A DNA stretch of 64,000 bases from a virus: positions 1 through 64,000 of IMG/VR virus record IMGVR_UViG_3300028392_000034; one strand, given 5' to 3'. The position numbers and the translations under genes are program-made. The notes below the pieces were generated by a model, which did not search any database, had not been told where the DNA came from, and was given only the letters and a program-made list of their open reading frames with translations. This document shows positions 1 to 9,800 of this stretch, piece after piece. How positions within the stretch are numbered: the first letter of the stretch is position 1; every line of letters starts with the position of its first letter.

Positions 1-2232
1 CCAGTTGATAGTGAAAAAACACACCCATACTATTCAAACCCAAAACACCTTGATAATTACGGTAATTTACAAATCAAACCAGGTCAAGGCAAAGGCGTTG
101 CTGGCGGTCCAAACATGGCCGAAGCCGACATGGACGAATCAGCAGTGCGTATTATGGCCAAGCCCGAAGGGTCGCAAGTCACAAGAGGAACAGCCGCTTA
201 TGTTCCTAAAAATTCTATTGCTGGCAAAACACCACAAGGTCAAGCACATCGTGATGCCACAGCCGCAATGGCCAAGGCTGCTCGTGCCGCCGGTGGTAAA
301 CTGGCAATGAATAAAACCACTGATGCAACTGGTAAACGTGTGTCAGGTGGGTATGATGCAATGGCCAAAGGTGTAACACCGTACAGGTCCAGCACTGAAG
401 AAGGCAATGCGTTCACAGGCAAGTTAAAAGCCACACCCAAAGGTGGCAATTTTAAATTAGGCGACAAAACATTTAAAGATACCAGCAGTATTGAAGAAGG
501 CCACTGCCCTGCATGTGATTGTGCTCCGTGTGAATGCAATGAAGGCAATGCATTTAGCAAAGCCGTAGTTGATGCCAAACGTGATGGCATACAAAAAGGT
601 GAAAAGATCCGTGTTGGTGGCAAAGAGTTGCCGCTTAAAGAACTGGACATGAGATTACTCAAAGGCGCACAAGGTTCAATGAAAGCCAGCAATACCGACA
701 GCGAAAGTGAACGCAACCGACACAAAAAGTATGGCTATCGCAGTGACCGTGATGATACCGGCAATGACGATGACTATGATGAATACGGCAATTTGAAGAA
801 CAAGAAAAAAGCTGCAGTATCCGACGGTCCCAAGAAAAAAGGGCGCCCCACAAAAGAAAAACGCCCAGAACGTGTCACAGCCAAAAGTTACAAATATAAA
901 GACGGTCGTCCTACCAAGACCAAAGAAGACGTTGACACTGATGGCGTTATGATGACTCGCCCCAGCAACATGAGCAGTGAAAGTGTTAGCCCTGCTGAGC
1001 AAGGTGAATACAATGACGAAGCCGGTATGACCAAAGATTCATTGCACACCATTGTGCGTCATGCCCGCGAATTAGAAAAATGCCTACGCCAAAATGAAAA
1101 CTTGCCAGAATGGGTGCAGGAAAAGGTTGGCCAGATCAAAGGCATGATGAGCAGTGTTAGTGACTATATTATCAGCACACACGAACGTGATGCAGAGCAA
1201 CACCTGGGCCGTGAAGGCATTACCATTGAACCAATGGCCGAAGGTATTGACAAGGCACAGGCACAGGCAGTTTACAATGAACTTGCAAATTTACGCAAGT
1301 TTGCAAAACAAGTTCAAGGCGGCGGACAGTTCCCACAGGGCTTTGCTTCGCAATTAGAAAATACATTATGGTCAGCTATGAAACTGATACAAGCACAGCA
1401 ACCAAACGATGCTCAGGTGTTTGAAAAAGCAGTGAGTCAAGCACAGCGCAGAGCCGCTGGCATTGCACACGCAGCACAAAAGGGTGAAATCCCCAAGAGC
1501 AAATTGCGTGGTGCGTCAAAAGAAATGGCCAAGATGCCACAAGGTGAACTGCACAAGTTTGCTGCTACTAAAGAAAAAGGCCTGCCTAAAAAGGTCAAAG
1601 AAGGCGGTAAACCAGACTTTATTGACCTAGACAAAGATGGCAACAAAACTGAGCCAATGAAACAGGCTGCCAAACAGGCCAAAGGCAAAAAAGAAGAAAA
1701 AGTTGATGAAACAACTGTATCCGGATCAGTGGCCACAGCTTCTCCAAGCGGCAAGCCCAGCAAAGGCATGCAGTTTGGCAAAGGTGTTTACGAAAGTTTA
1801 GACCGTCAGTTCAAACAGGCCTTAACTGAAAGTATCAATATTGAATCCAAGATGCAAGAGTGCGGTGACGGCGAAATGGCTCCGGCAATCACTATCCAAG
1901 CCGATGGTGAAGAAGCGGCCAAGTTGATGATGTTGTTGAAGTTGGCCGGACTTGAAAGTCAAATTCCTAAGGCCTGTCCAACCTGCGGTGCCAGCCCATG
2001 CGGTTGCGATCAAATGGTAGACGAAAACGCACCAGACTGGCCAAGCAACACAGAAACACTGGCAGCAGATCCTAATCTACGCACCTACTCAGGTGGGTTG
2101 AATGGCCCTAAATCAACTGGACAATCAACAACACCAGTATTGGCCAGCCAGTTACGTCGTCAGGCCAGTATGGAAGAGTCATTAGAACTTGAGCGTAATT
2201 TGTTCAAAACTTGGCAAAATTATAAAGGTTAA
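1..2232 (+). CDS. Probable virion-associated protein, 5' end cut by window edge
   Basis: The frame is open from base 1 with no stop, so the gene very likely begins upstream; the ATG at 115 is probably internal and leaves 705 residues. The protein is hydrophilic, rich in Lys, Gly and Glu, with a basic low-complexity stretch around residues 225-270. A Cys motif CPxCxxxPCxC occurs twice, near residues 131-141 and again near the C-terminus (about bases 1975-2007), and could bind metal. The stretch EEGNAF or NEGNAF also recurs. The late segment QADGEEAAKLMMLLKLAG resembles, from memory, segments in uncharacterised structural proteins of marine T4-like phages. Function unknown; a head-core or internal protein is an inference from the neighbours. 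Confidence 0.8.
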   Translation, partial: PVDSEKTHPYYSNPKHLDNYGNLQIKPGQGKGVAGGPNMAEADMDESAVRIMAKPEGSQVTRGTAAYVPKNSIAGKTPQGQAHRDATAAMAKAARAAGGKLAMNKTTDATGKRVSGGYDAMAKGVTPYRSSTEEGNAFTGKLKATPKGGNFKLGDKTFKDTSSIEEGHCPACDCAPCECNEGNAFSKAVVDAKRDGIQKGEKIRVGGKELPLKELDMRLLKGAQGSMKASNTDSESERNRHKKYGYRSDRDDTGNDDDYDEYGNLKNKKKAAVSDGPKKKGRPTKEKRPERVTAKSYKYKDGRPTKTKEDVDTDGVMMTRPSNMSSESVSPAEQGEYNDEAGMTKDSLHTIVRHARELEKCLRQNENLPEWVQEKVGQIKGMMSSVSDYIISTHERDAEQHLGREGITIEPMAEGIDKAQAQAVYNELANLRKFAKQVQGGGQFPQGFASQLENTLWSAMKLIQAQQPNDAQVFEKAVSQAQRRAAGIAHAAQKGEIPKSKLRGASKEMAKMPQGELHKFAATKEKGLPKKVKEGGKPDFIDLDKDGNKTEPMKQAAKQAKGKKEEKVDETTVSGSVATASPSGKPSKGMQFGKGVYESLDRQFKQALTESINIESKMQECGDGEMAPAITIQADGEEAAKLMMLLKLAGLESQIPKACPTCGASPCGCDQMVDENAPDWPSNTETLAADPNLRTYSGGLNGPKSTGQSTTPVLASQLRRQASMEESLELERNLFKTWQNYKG

Positions 2233-2237
2233 TTAAA

Positions 2238-2528
2238 ATGGCTCAAGCAAATGTTTTTACAAGTCTGTCAGCAAATACTGTCTGGTATACTGACAAAGCC
2301 AGTATTAGCACAGGCAATACTGCTGTGACATTTAATGTATATGCTCCTGCAGTCGGCACAGCTGCCGCAGTCGGCAATATCTATAGCAACGCTGTAAGTG
2401 TTCCAGCCGCTACCGTTACAGAAATTTATGTAGGCGTTGGAAATTACATAACAATTACTGGCGCAAACTTTACTATTCAGGAACTAGGCACCGCAAGTTC
2501 AGCACAAGCCGGCGTAATTGGAGCCTAG
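2238..2528 (+). CDS. Small Ala/Thr/Val-rich protein, possible virion component
   Basis: A 96-residue protein with almost no charge, built of Ala, Thr, Val, Gly and Asn in beta-strand-like alternation (VTEIYVGVGNYITITGANF). It starts five bases after the preceding gene, with an AAAGG Shine-Dalgarno overlapping that gene's end. Composition and size resemble the late protein at 34316-34717, although no clear alignment is visible. Such proteins in T4-like phages are often capsid decoration or tail surface proteins, but nothing here proves that. Function unknown. Confidence 0.75.
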   Translation: MAQANVFTSLSANTVWYTDKASISTGNTAVTFNVYAPAVGTAAAVGNIYSNAVSVPAATVTEIYVGVGNYITITGANFTIQELGTASSAQAGVIGA

Positions 2529-2530
2529 TT

Positions 2531-2914
2531 GTGAGAGCAGATGAGTTTATCTCTGAGGACCGCAAAGGTAAAATTCCCGGTGGCCATGACAATTCAATGC
2601 CCGGCGCACATATCATGCGTGACAATGGCGGATATGATCGTACCAATCATTTGAATCGTATGATGATGGCAGCTGCTTGTCATGATGGTAAAACAAAAAA
2701 TGCTGTGCCAAGAGATCAAATGGATCCAGCAAGCTGGGTTGAAAAATACAACACAGCACATCCATATACCCGAGAAGAAGACAACATGATTCACGGTGCC
2801 ATGAAAACAATCGGCGCTGAAAGTCATCATGTTGTGTCAGACCATCGCAGTGTAGAACACCCAGACACACATCGAGTAAGTCCAATAAAAGCGTTCAAAG
2901 GCTACGGCCGATGA
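2531..2914 (+). CDS. Candidate internal head protein with T4-like capsid-targeting N-terminus
   Basis: A 127-residue protein starting with GTG. The N-terminus MRADEFISE is close in form to the capsid-targeting peptide of T4 internal proteins (MKTYQEFIAE), which the prohead protease cleaves after Glu. The remainder is His-, Asp- and Met-rich and ends SPIKAFKGYGR. The next gene encodes a protein with matching ends (MRAREFVTE at the start, SPVAGFKGYPR at the end) and overlaps by ATGA, so the two look like diverged tandem paralogues. Packaging into the capsid is inferred only from the N-terminal motif. Confidence 0.75.
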   Translation: MRADEFISEDRKGKIPGGHDNSMPGAHIMRDNGGYDRTNHLNRMMMAAACHDGKTKNAVPRDQMDPASWVEKYNTAHPYTREEDNMIHGAMKTIGAESHHVVSDHRSVEHPDTHRVSPIKAFKGYGR

Positions 2915-3303
2915 GAGCCAGAGAATTTGTCACCGAAGGTCGAACAGGTTCGATAACATATGATGTGGGTCGTTCGTTACCTGGTGCGTTTAAAATTCCA
3001 GCATTGAAAAATCAAGATCCTTATTTGCAGTATCGTTTTGGTGTGGCCATTGCCGGAGCCAAAGGTGCGGCTCAACGTGCAGCGGACGGTGTTCCACCAT
3101 TTGATGGCAAAGAATCAGAGTTTGGCGAAAACGAGATTGTAGTAAGCTATGATCCGCATGTAGTAGATTATATACATGATGCTCTCAGAGCCATGGGCAT
3201 GCCTCCAAGTGATGCAGTGCAGATTGGCACGATGGCCAGTGAAGAAATGCCCGATGTAGACAAACGCAGTCCTGTTGCAGGATTCAAAGGATATCCACGA
3301 TAA
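2911..3303 (+). CDS. Candidate internal head protein, paralogue of upstream gene
   Basis: A 130-residue protein whose ATG overlaps the upstream stop (ATGA). It opens with MRAREFVTE followed by Gly, matching the Leu/Ile/Val-x-Glu pattern cut by T4-type prohead protease gp21. The C-terminus SPVAGFKGYPR matches that of the preceding protein. The middle has an Ala-rich helix (IAGAKGAAQRAADG) and DPHVVDYIHDALRAMGMPPSDA, which aligns loosely with the GAMKTIGAESHH region of the neighbour. No enzymatic motif is visible. The role as an injected or head protein is an inference. Confidence 0.75.
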   Translation: MRAREFVTEGRTGSITYDVGRSLPGAFKIPALKNQDPYLQYRFGVAIAGAKGAAQRAADGVPPFDGKESEFGENEIVVSYDPHVVDYIHDALRAMGMPPSDAVQIGTMASEEMPDVDKRSPVAGFKGYPR

Positions 3304-3323
3304 TTAATAAGAAAGAAATTAAC

Positions 3324-4148
3324 ATGAAAAAAATCTTAACAAGTTTAATAATTGCGCTAATTGCATCATCAGCATTGGCCTGGACACAACGTGCCCCTGG
3401 CACCCTAGCACAATGTCAAGTGCATACACCATACGGTGTTCCACAAGTGCAAGGTGCTGTGCAACCAATTTGCCGTGAAGCTTATCTATCAGCCTATGAT
3501 TCTCAGGCCAAAGTTCCACGTTTTGTTATGTGGACCTTGACCCCTGGACACGCATTGGGTTGCGTAGCACGGTCAAATGCATTTGCCGCTGACCAAAGCA
3601 TCCAGGGTGGTGCAGTACCAGGTGACTACGCAGGCACAGGCTACGACAAAGGACACATGGCTCCAGACGGAGACCAAAGTTGGGATCAACAGGTTGAGTA
3701 TGAAAGTTTCTTGATGACCAACATGAGCCCACAGGCCGGCAGTTTAAATCGTGGTATTTGGAAACTGTTAGAAACATCAGTGCGTGGTTGGGCAGCTCAA
3801 ACTGGACACACATTCAACATAGTCAGTGGTGGATTATACACAGCACAAGACAAAAAGATTGGTGCTGGCGTAGTTGTTCCACATGCTTTCTACAAGATTG
3901 TCATAGACGAAAACACAGGACAATATGCAGGTTGGTTGTTTCCACACGTAGCACCATATCCTAATCTAGGCAATGACTTGACTAAATTCCGCGTACCAGT
4001 GGCACAGATTGAACAACAAGCAGGTGTTAATTATGCATTTCCTAAAGGCGCAGTAGAGCTACAACCTGGACAAGAATGGCCAGTGGACTTTGGCGCATTG
4101 ACTAATGCAAAACGCAAGTTGTGTGGCGCCAACGCCGACATCGATTAA
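3324..4148 (+). CDS. Secreted DNA/RNA non-specific endonuclease (NucA/EndoG family)
   Basis: A 274-residue protein with a clear signal peptide (MKKILTSLIIALIASSALA, cleavage before W20). The nuclease core has DKGHMAPDGD, the DRGH-type motif with Lys for Arg that carries the catalytic His, and the metal-site segment MTNMSPQAGSLNRGIW with the conserved Asn residues. Family members cleave DNA and RNA without sequence preference using one divalent metal ion. Export implies action in the periplasm or outside the cell, where it could destroy competing DNA or scavenge nucleotides; this is inference. It lies between the internal-head candidates and a radical SAM gene, with no strong Shine-Dalgarno. 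Confidence 0.9.
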   Translation: MKKILTSLIIALIASSALAWTQRAPGTLAQCQVHTPYGVPQVQGAVQPICREAYLSAYDSQAKVPRFVMWTLTPGHALGCVARSNAFAADQSIQGGAVPGDYAGTGYDKGHMAPDGDQSWDQQVEYESFLMTNMSPQAGSLNRGIWKLLETSVRGWAAQTGHTFNIVSGGLYTAQDKKIGAGVVVPHAFYKIVIDENTGQYAGWLFPHVAPYPNLGNDLTKFRVPVAQIEQQAGVNYAFPKGAVELQPGQEWPVDFGALTNAKRKLCGANADID

Positions 4149-4186
4149 AAGTTTGTTCCAGCAGTCAATCTGCTCATAATTACAGT

Positions 4187-5308
4187 ATGAGCAATTTCTT
4201 GTGTGCAGCTCCGTGGAGGGGTCTGCACATCAATCCACAAGGCAGTGTCAAAACCTGTTGTGCAGGTGATCCTAATATGTTGGGCAACTTAAACAGCCAA
4301 ACTATTGAGGAGATTCTACACGGCTCTGCACTGCAAGAAGTAAGACAAACCCTGCGTGAGGGACGCCCACATGAGCAGTATTGTCACAATTGTGTGCAGG
4401 CCGAACGCTATGGTCGTAGTGAACGTGACTGGCACAACAGAATAAATCCCGGCTTTGATGCTGGCCAAGCCTCAGATACAGAACACCATCCAGTGCTGAT
4501 TGACATACGCTGGAACACCACTTGCAATTTCAGTTGCAACTACTGCAACGAACACAGTAGTAGTCAATGGGCCAGTCTAAAACAATTGTCAGTTCAGTCC
4601 GGCACCAGACCCTATTCTGACCAAGTATGCAACTATCTCGAACAACATCAAGCACACATTAAGAAAGTGGCTCTAATTGGTGGTGAGCCGTTGTTGCTCA
4701 AAGAAAATGAACGACTACTAGATGCAATTCCTTTGGATTGTCAAGTTGACGTTATAACCAATCTTGGTGTAGACTTAGAAAGCAATCGGATATTTGCTAA
4801 GTTAGCACAACGACAACAGGTTGGGTGGAACATAAGCATTGACAATACGGGTGATAGATTTGAATATGTCAGGTATGGTGGTACATGGAGTCAAATTGAA
4901 CAAAATATCAAAATAATACAGGCCTGCTCAGGGCATAGATTAGGCATACATCCGCTTTACAACATTTACAATGCCACTAGACTATCTGAATTGATTTCTT
5001 GGGCACATGATCAAACAATACCCGTGCATTGGCAAAGCCTATATCATCCTGCTTGTTTAGATCCGCTACAACTGGGACCTGAGTTTAGGCAGTTGGCCTT
5101 AAAAGAATTACGAACAGTATTAAGTAGACCCGATTTGGATCACGGTCAACGCAACTTCCTACAAGAAACCGAAGCTCGACATCAGCTGGCCAACAACAAT
5201 ATGTTACCAGAATTTATAAATCACATTGCCGAAATTGAAAGTAAATATCATGCTGGTGCTGCAGGTCGCTTTGAACAACTGTGGCCTGAACTAGCAACTT
5301 TATTATGA
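4187..5308 (+). CDS. Radical SAM protein with N-terminal auxiliary cysteine cluster (copy 1 of 5)
   Basis: A 373-residue protein if the ATG at 4187 is used; an in-frame ATG at 4121 lies inside the nuclease gene and is unlikely. The radical SAM CxxxCxxC motif is C113-C117-C120 (CNFSCNYC), followed by a GGEP SAM-binding motif at 165-168. The N-terminus carries further Cys residues (FLCAAPW, KTCCAGD, YCHNC) arranged like a twitch/SPASM-type auxiliary Fe-S site placed before the core. The layout matches the protein at 13121-14275. Substrate unknown. Its stop overlaps the terminase start (ATGA). Confidence 0.9.
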   Translation: MSNFLCAAPWRGLHINPQGSVKTCCAGDPNMLGNLNSQTIEEILHGSALQEVRQTLREGRPHEQYCHNCVQAERYGRSERDWHNRINPGFDAGQASDTEHHPVLIDIRWNTTCNFSCNYCNEHSSSQWASLKQLSVQSGTRPYSDQVCNYLEQHQAHIKKVALIGGEPLLLKENERLLDAIPLDCQVDVITNLGVDLESNRIFAKLAQRQQVGWNISIDNTGDRFEYVRYGGTWSQIEQNIKIIQACSGHRLGIHPLYNIYNATRLSELISWAHDQTIPVHWQSLYHPACLDPLQLGPEFRQLALKELRTVLSRPDLDHGQRNFLQETEARHQLANNNMLPEFINHIAEIESKYHAGAAGRFEQLWPELATLL

Positions 5309-6870
5309 GCCAAACCGAATCTACTTTAGTTAAAACACCATACAAGAAAACAGCCTTTACTGATCAACAGTTAGAGGAGTTTGTAAAATGTGCTGATCCT
5401 GTAACAGGTCCGCAATATTTTCTTGATAACTTTTTTCATATACAGCATCCTACCAAAGGCAAGATGTTGTATCATCCGTTTGACTATCAAAAGCGACTGA
5501 TAGATACCTATCACAACTATCGCTTCAGCATCAGCATGATGCCGCGACAAACCGGTAAGAGTACCAGTGCCGCTGGCTATTTGTTATGGGTGGCCATGTT
5601 CCGTCCAGATTCAACTATTCTTATTGCCGCACACAAATACACTGGCTCACAAGAGATCATGCAACGTATTCGCTATGCCTACGAGCTGTGTCCAGATCAT
5701 ATCCGTGCCGGAGTTACTAGTTACAACAAAGGTAACTTGGACTTTGAAAACGGATCACGCATAGTTTCAACCACCACAACAGAAAATACCGGTCGTGGTA
5801 TGAGTATATCACTCTTATACTGTGACGAGTTCGCGTTTGTTCGCCCTGGCATTGCCAAAGAGTTCTGGACTTCTATTAGCCCTACACTGGCCACTGGTGG
5901 TAAGGCAATTATTACAAGCACTCCAAACAGTGACGAAGATCAGTTTGCCCTGTTGTGGAAAGGTGCTCTCAAGTGCGAAGATGAATTTGGTAACCCCACT
6001 GACGTTGGTATCAATGGATTTAAGAGTTATCGCAGTTATTGGAACGAACACCCAGACCGTGATGAAAAGTGGGCTAGCGAACAGCGAGCACAGTTAGGCG
6101 ATGATCGTTTCCGCCGTGAAATGGGGTGCGAATTTATTATCAACGATGAAACACTTATAGCACCAACTAAATTATTAGATTTGCAAGGGCATGAACCCTT
6201 GTATAAGACTGGGCAGGTTCGTTGGTATCAGCGCCCCAAGTCAGGCCGTACCTATGTAATTGGGCTTGACCCTAGTTTGGGCACTGGTGGTGATGCTGCT
6301 GCTATACAAATATTTGAAGCAGAAACTACAGAACAAGTGGCTGAGTGGCGTCACAATAGAACACCAATACCTGAGCAGGTTCGCATTTTAGCAGCTATTT
6401 GTGCTCACATCAATGAAACAGTTAAGGATCCACAAAAAATATACTACAGCATAGAAAACAATACCATTGGCGAAGCTGCATTGATCAGCATTGACGAATA
6501 TGGCGAGGAAAACATACAGGGCTATTTTCTAAGTGACCCGCACAATGGCGGAAATAAGAGATACCGCAAAGGATTCAACACCACAAACAAACCCAAGCTG
6601 GCCGCTTGTAACAAGTTAAAAACACTAATCGAATCAGGACGTATGAAGGTACGCAGTTCAAGCCTGGTCAGCGAACTCAAAACCTTTGTGGCTTCTGGTG
6701 CAGGCTATGCAGCCAAAATAGGAGAAACTGATGACTTGGTTATGAGCACAGTGCTGACGGTGCGTATGCTACAATTGCTACAAACCTACGATAACAGCAT
6801 TGATACTCAGCTGCGAGACCACGGAGATAACATAATCCCGCCGATGCCATTCATCAGCGTAAGGCGCTAA
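5305..6870 (+). CDS. 17: Terminase large subunit (T4 gp17-like)
   Basis: A 521-residue DNA-packaging motor. The ATPase domain has the Walker A segment PRQTGKS near residues 80-86 and Walker B LLYCDEFAF near 170-178. The nuclease domain begins at VIGLDPSLGTGGD, with metal-binding Asp at about 323. The family threads concatemeric DNA into proheads and cuts it at headful. T4 gp17 is somewhat longer (610 residues). ATGA overlap with the upstream radical SAM gene suggests translational coupling. The small terminase subunit was not recognised in this window. Confidence 0.95.
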   Translation: MSQTESTLVKTPYKKTAFTDQQLEEFVKCADPVTGPQYFLDNFFHIQHPTKGKMLYHPFDYQKRLIDTYHNYRFSISMMPRQTGKSTSAAGYLLWVAMFRPDSTILIAAHKYTGSQEIMQRIRYAYELCPDHIRAGVTSYNKGNLDFENGSRIVSTTTTENTGRGMSISLLYCDEFAFVRPGIAKEFWTSISPTLATGGKAIITSTPNSDEDQFALLWKGALKCEDEFGNPTDVGINGFKSYRSYWNEHPDRDEKWASEQRAQLGDDRFRREMGCEFIINDETLIAPTKLLDLQGHEPLYKTGQVRWYQRPKSGRTYVIGLDPSLGTGGDAAAIQIFEAETTEQVAEWRHNRTPIPEQVRILAAICAHINETVKDPQKIYYSIENNTIGEAALISIDEYGEENIQGYFLSDPHNGGNKRYRKGFNTTNKPKLAACNKLKTLIESGRMKVRSSSLVSELKTFVASGAGYAAKIGETDDLVMSTVLTVRMLQLLQTYDNSIDTQLRDHGDNIIPPMPFISVRR

Positions 6871-6873
6871 ATA
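6868..6873 (+). promoter_or_regulatory. Late promoter core (TAAATA)
   Basis: TAAATA overlaps the terminase stop codon and lies only 7 bases before the ATG at 6881. In T4, late transcription starts about six bases after this element, so the transcript would have virtually no leader. Confidence 0.6.
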
Positions 6874-6880
6874 CACTACT

Positions 6881-9800
6881 ATGGCAGATATTACACCCGC
6901 TCGAAAATTATTTGATCTACTGGTCAGTAGAGATTTTGACCCAGAAATGCTGGACAGTTCTGGTAAACCAGCCGCTGACCCTGCAGAAACTGAAATATAC
7001 AGTTTTGACTTCCGTGCCCAAAGCGGCAAAGACTATGGCACAGTGGTAATCATGCTGGGCGACGACAATGATCTTGAAGTTTATTGCTCGGACAATGTGG
7101 GCCGCAGCATGGAAGGTGACGACAAAAACGACTGGTTTGCTTTCTTGGAACAGTTGAAAAACTTTGCCGTTAGAAACTTCATGACGTTTGGCATCAAAAA
7201 CTTGAATCGTTTACGTTACAGTATGCAAGGGCAAGCTGCCATCAAAGAAGGCCTGTTTGAAAGTTGGACTGGAAATCGAACCACCAGCTGGAATGGTGCG
7301 CCAACTGAAGCTCGCTTGATGATCCGCCACAAAAAGAACATTGCCGAAGGTGATGCTCGTTTCCGCTACATCGAAAGTTTGTTTATTGAAACAGCTGATA
7401 GCGAGCGTTACAAGTTGCCATTTACCAGTTTAACTGCTGGCCGTGCCATGTTGGAGCATGTGCGCCAAGGCGGACGTCCTTACGATGCCAGAGGTAATCA
7501 CATCAGTGAAATAGTTACAGAACTGGCGGTGCTAAGTCGTTTCCGCCGAGCCAATCAAGGACAAATCTTTGAAGGTGATACACAGCAACTGGTAGAACAA
7601 GTTAAAGAATACCAATCAAACTTGCAACGCAGCCTTAAAGGGCTTGGTACTCGCACTGGATACACCACATATTTTGAATCATGGAGCCCGGCTGAAATTT
7701 CAGAACAGGATGTAGTGATTGAAAGTTTAAAGAATCTTTTTGTCAAGCAGAGCATTGACACAAGAATTGAGTCAGCACTACCGCTGCTGGCCAAAATACA
7801 ACAACAAGGAACTGAAATGAAAGAAGCCAACATATTTGAAGCCTGGGTCGAACGACTTGCAGAAGGAACTTGGGCGTTGCCAGATACTCCAGAAAAACAA
7901 GACCAATTGATTGAACTGTTGAGTACGGACTTGCCAGTGGGCGCTGATGCTACCAATGCCACAGAACAACTGTATGACCTTGTTGGCGATGACGAGTTAT
8001 TTGACCAGTTGGGCGAACTGGCTGACCGCGATGCCAATGCAGATGCACGTCAAGTTATCATGGATCGACTGCAAGAACTCAGTGACTTTCCTGAAGTTCG
8101 TGCGGTATTGGATCAATTGCAAATTGATGCTACTGCTGAAATGAATCCACCCGAAGCCACTAATCCGGCTGATCTTGAACAAACAGACGAAGCCATGTTT
8201 CCAGGTAGTGCCATTGGTGACAAGTTGCGAGACTTTAAGCGAAAACAAGGGCAATCTGGTTCTGCAAAATTTGCAATGGGAATGATGCCAGCAGCAGGTG
8301 CTGGTGCAATGGCTGGATCTACAATGGCAACTACTGCTGTAGGAGCATCTGCTTTGTTTGCACCAGCATTAGGCGCAGGTGCTTTAGGTGGTGCCGCTGC
8401 CGCATTAGGCGGATTCTTAACATACAAGGGTCTAAATTGGTTGGCACAAAAATTGTTTGGAACCAAAGAAGAAGCATTGGCATTTGCTGATGCACATTTA
8501 AAAGCCGCAGGATCGGGACAACCACAATTTGAATTCCAAGGTAAAACATATCCAGTCAAGATCAATAGTCCACAAGAAGCACAGCAACTATTACGCAAGA
8601 TTCGTGTTTTACAAAGTCAAATTGACGAAAGTGATTTGAATAGTTTACGTCGTACCGCCGGCTTGACTGAAAACGTTCTTACCGACAGCACCGGCAGCAC
8701 ATTCCAACACATACTTGACACATTCAAACGTGATGTTCGAGACTTCAAAGAAACTGGCGAAGTCAGTGACGAACTGCACAATGCCCTGTATGACTACTAC
8801 TTTGATGACATGCCATATGGCACAAAGAAAGCTCGTGACGGTGATCCGTACGAATGGGTAGCAGATCGTTTTGGTGCAGACTTGGGCATCGACGGCTATG
8901 GCGGAAACAGCCCTGGCATTCCAGATTCTGATTACGGAATGGAACGTGAAAGCGTAGGCGACTATGCTGACGAGTATCAAGACTCGCTGTCGGGCATACT
9001 GAAAATTGCTGGTGTTCCTGCTAAACCACGTCCTGCACCCGAATACGATCATGCCGACATGGAAGAAGGCCTAATAGGTACCGCACTAGGTGGCATTGGT
9101 GGAGCATTGGTAGGAGGTCCAGCCGGAGCAAGAATTGGTGCATCACTTGGCAACGCAATTGGCAATGCAATGGGTAGTGATGACAAAACTACCGATGAAG
9201 CTGTTATGGTCAACCCAGGCACTACTATCATGAACCCTGATACTGAAAAAATGGCCAACCCTGAATTAGAAAAACACAATACTTGGCAGAAACAAGATGC
9301 AGAAGCAGATAAAATAAAATGGGGCGGCGGCGGCGTTCCTGCCAAAACATCAGCACCTCAAAAATCTGGCCTGGCCGCTAAATCTGGTGATGTCATTGAT
9401 GTTGATGCCAAAGAAGTAGAAGAGGGCGATATTCCATCTGAATTTGTTAGCGGAGCACGTGGACAACCGACCCCACTTGATGTAATAAATTATAAAGATT
9501 ACACGTCTGACATGAAAAGTAATTTTGGTCAAGACTGGAAACCTGATCCAAAACCAACAGGACCGTACGATACGGCTAAACTTGGATCGCCTCGATATTC
9601 TCAACCACCAGCAGAAGAGTCTATTGATCCTACCAATCCTAGAGATTATGAAATTCCAGCCATCCAGCGCAAAGGTCAAGAGCCATTGACTGCCAAAGAC
9701 ATTGAGCAAAAGGATCGTAAAGCTGAATTTGATTACTATCAACGTGCTCACGGCCGTCCACACCCAGACTCGGCCACAGAAGAAAGTCGTTCGCCCTTGG

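Noticed and set aside
240-725. A 161-codon minus-strand open frame
   Set aside because: It is antisense to the first gene and mirrors its codon pattern; no promoter, Shine-Dalgarno or domain supports it.
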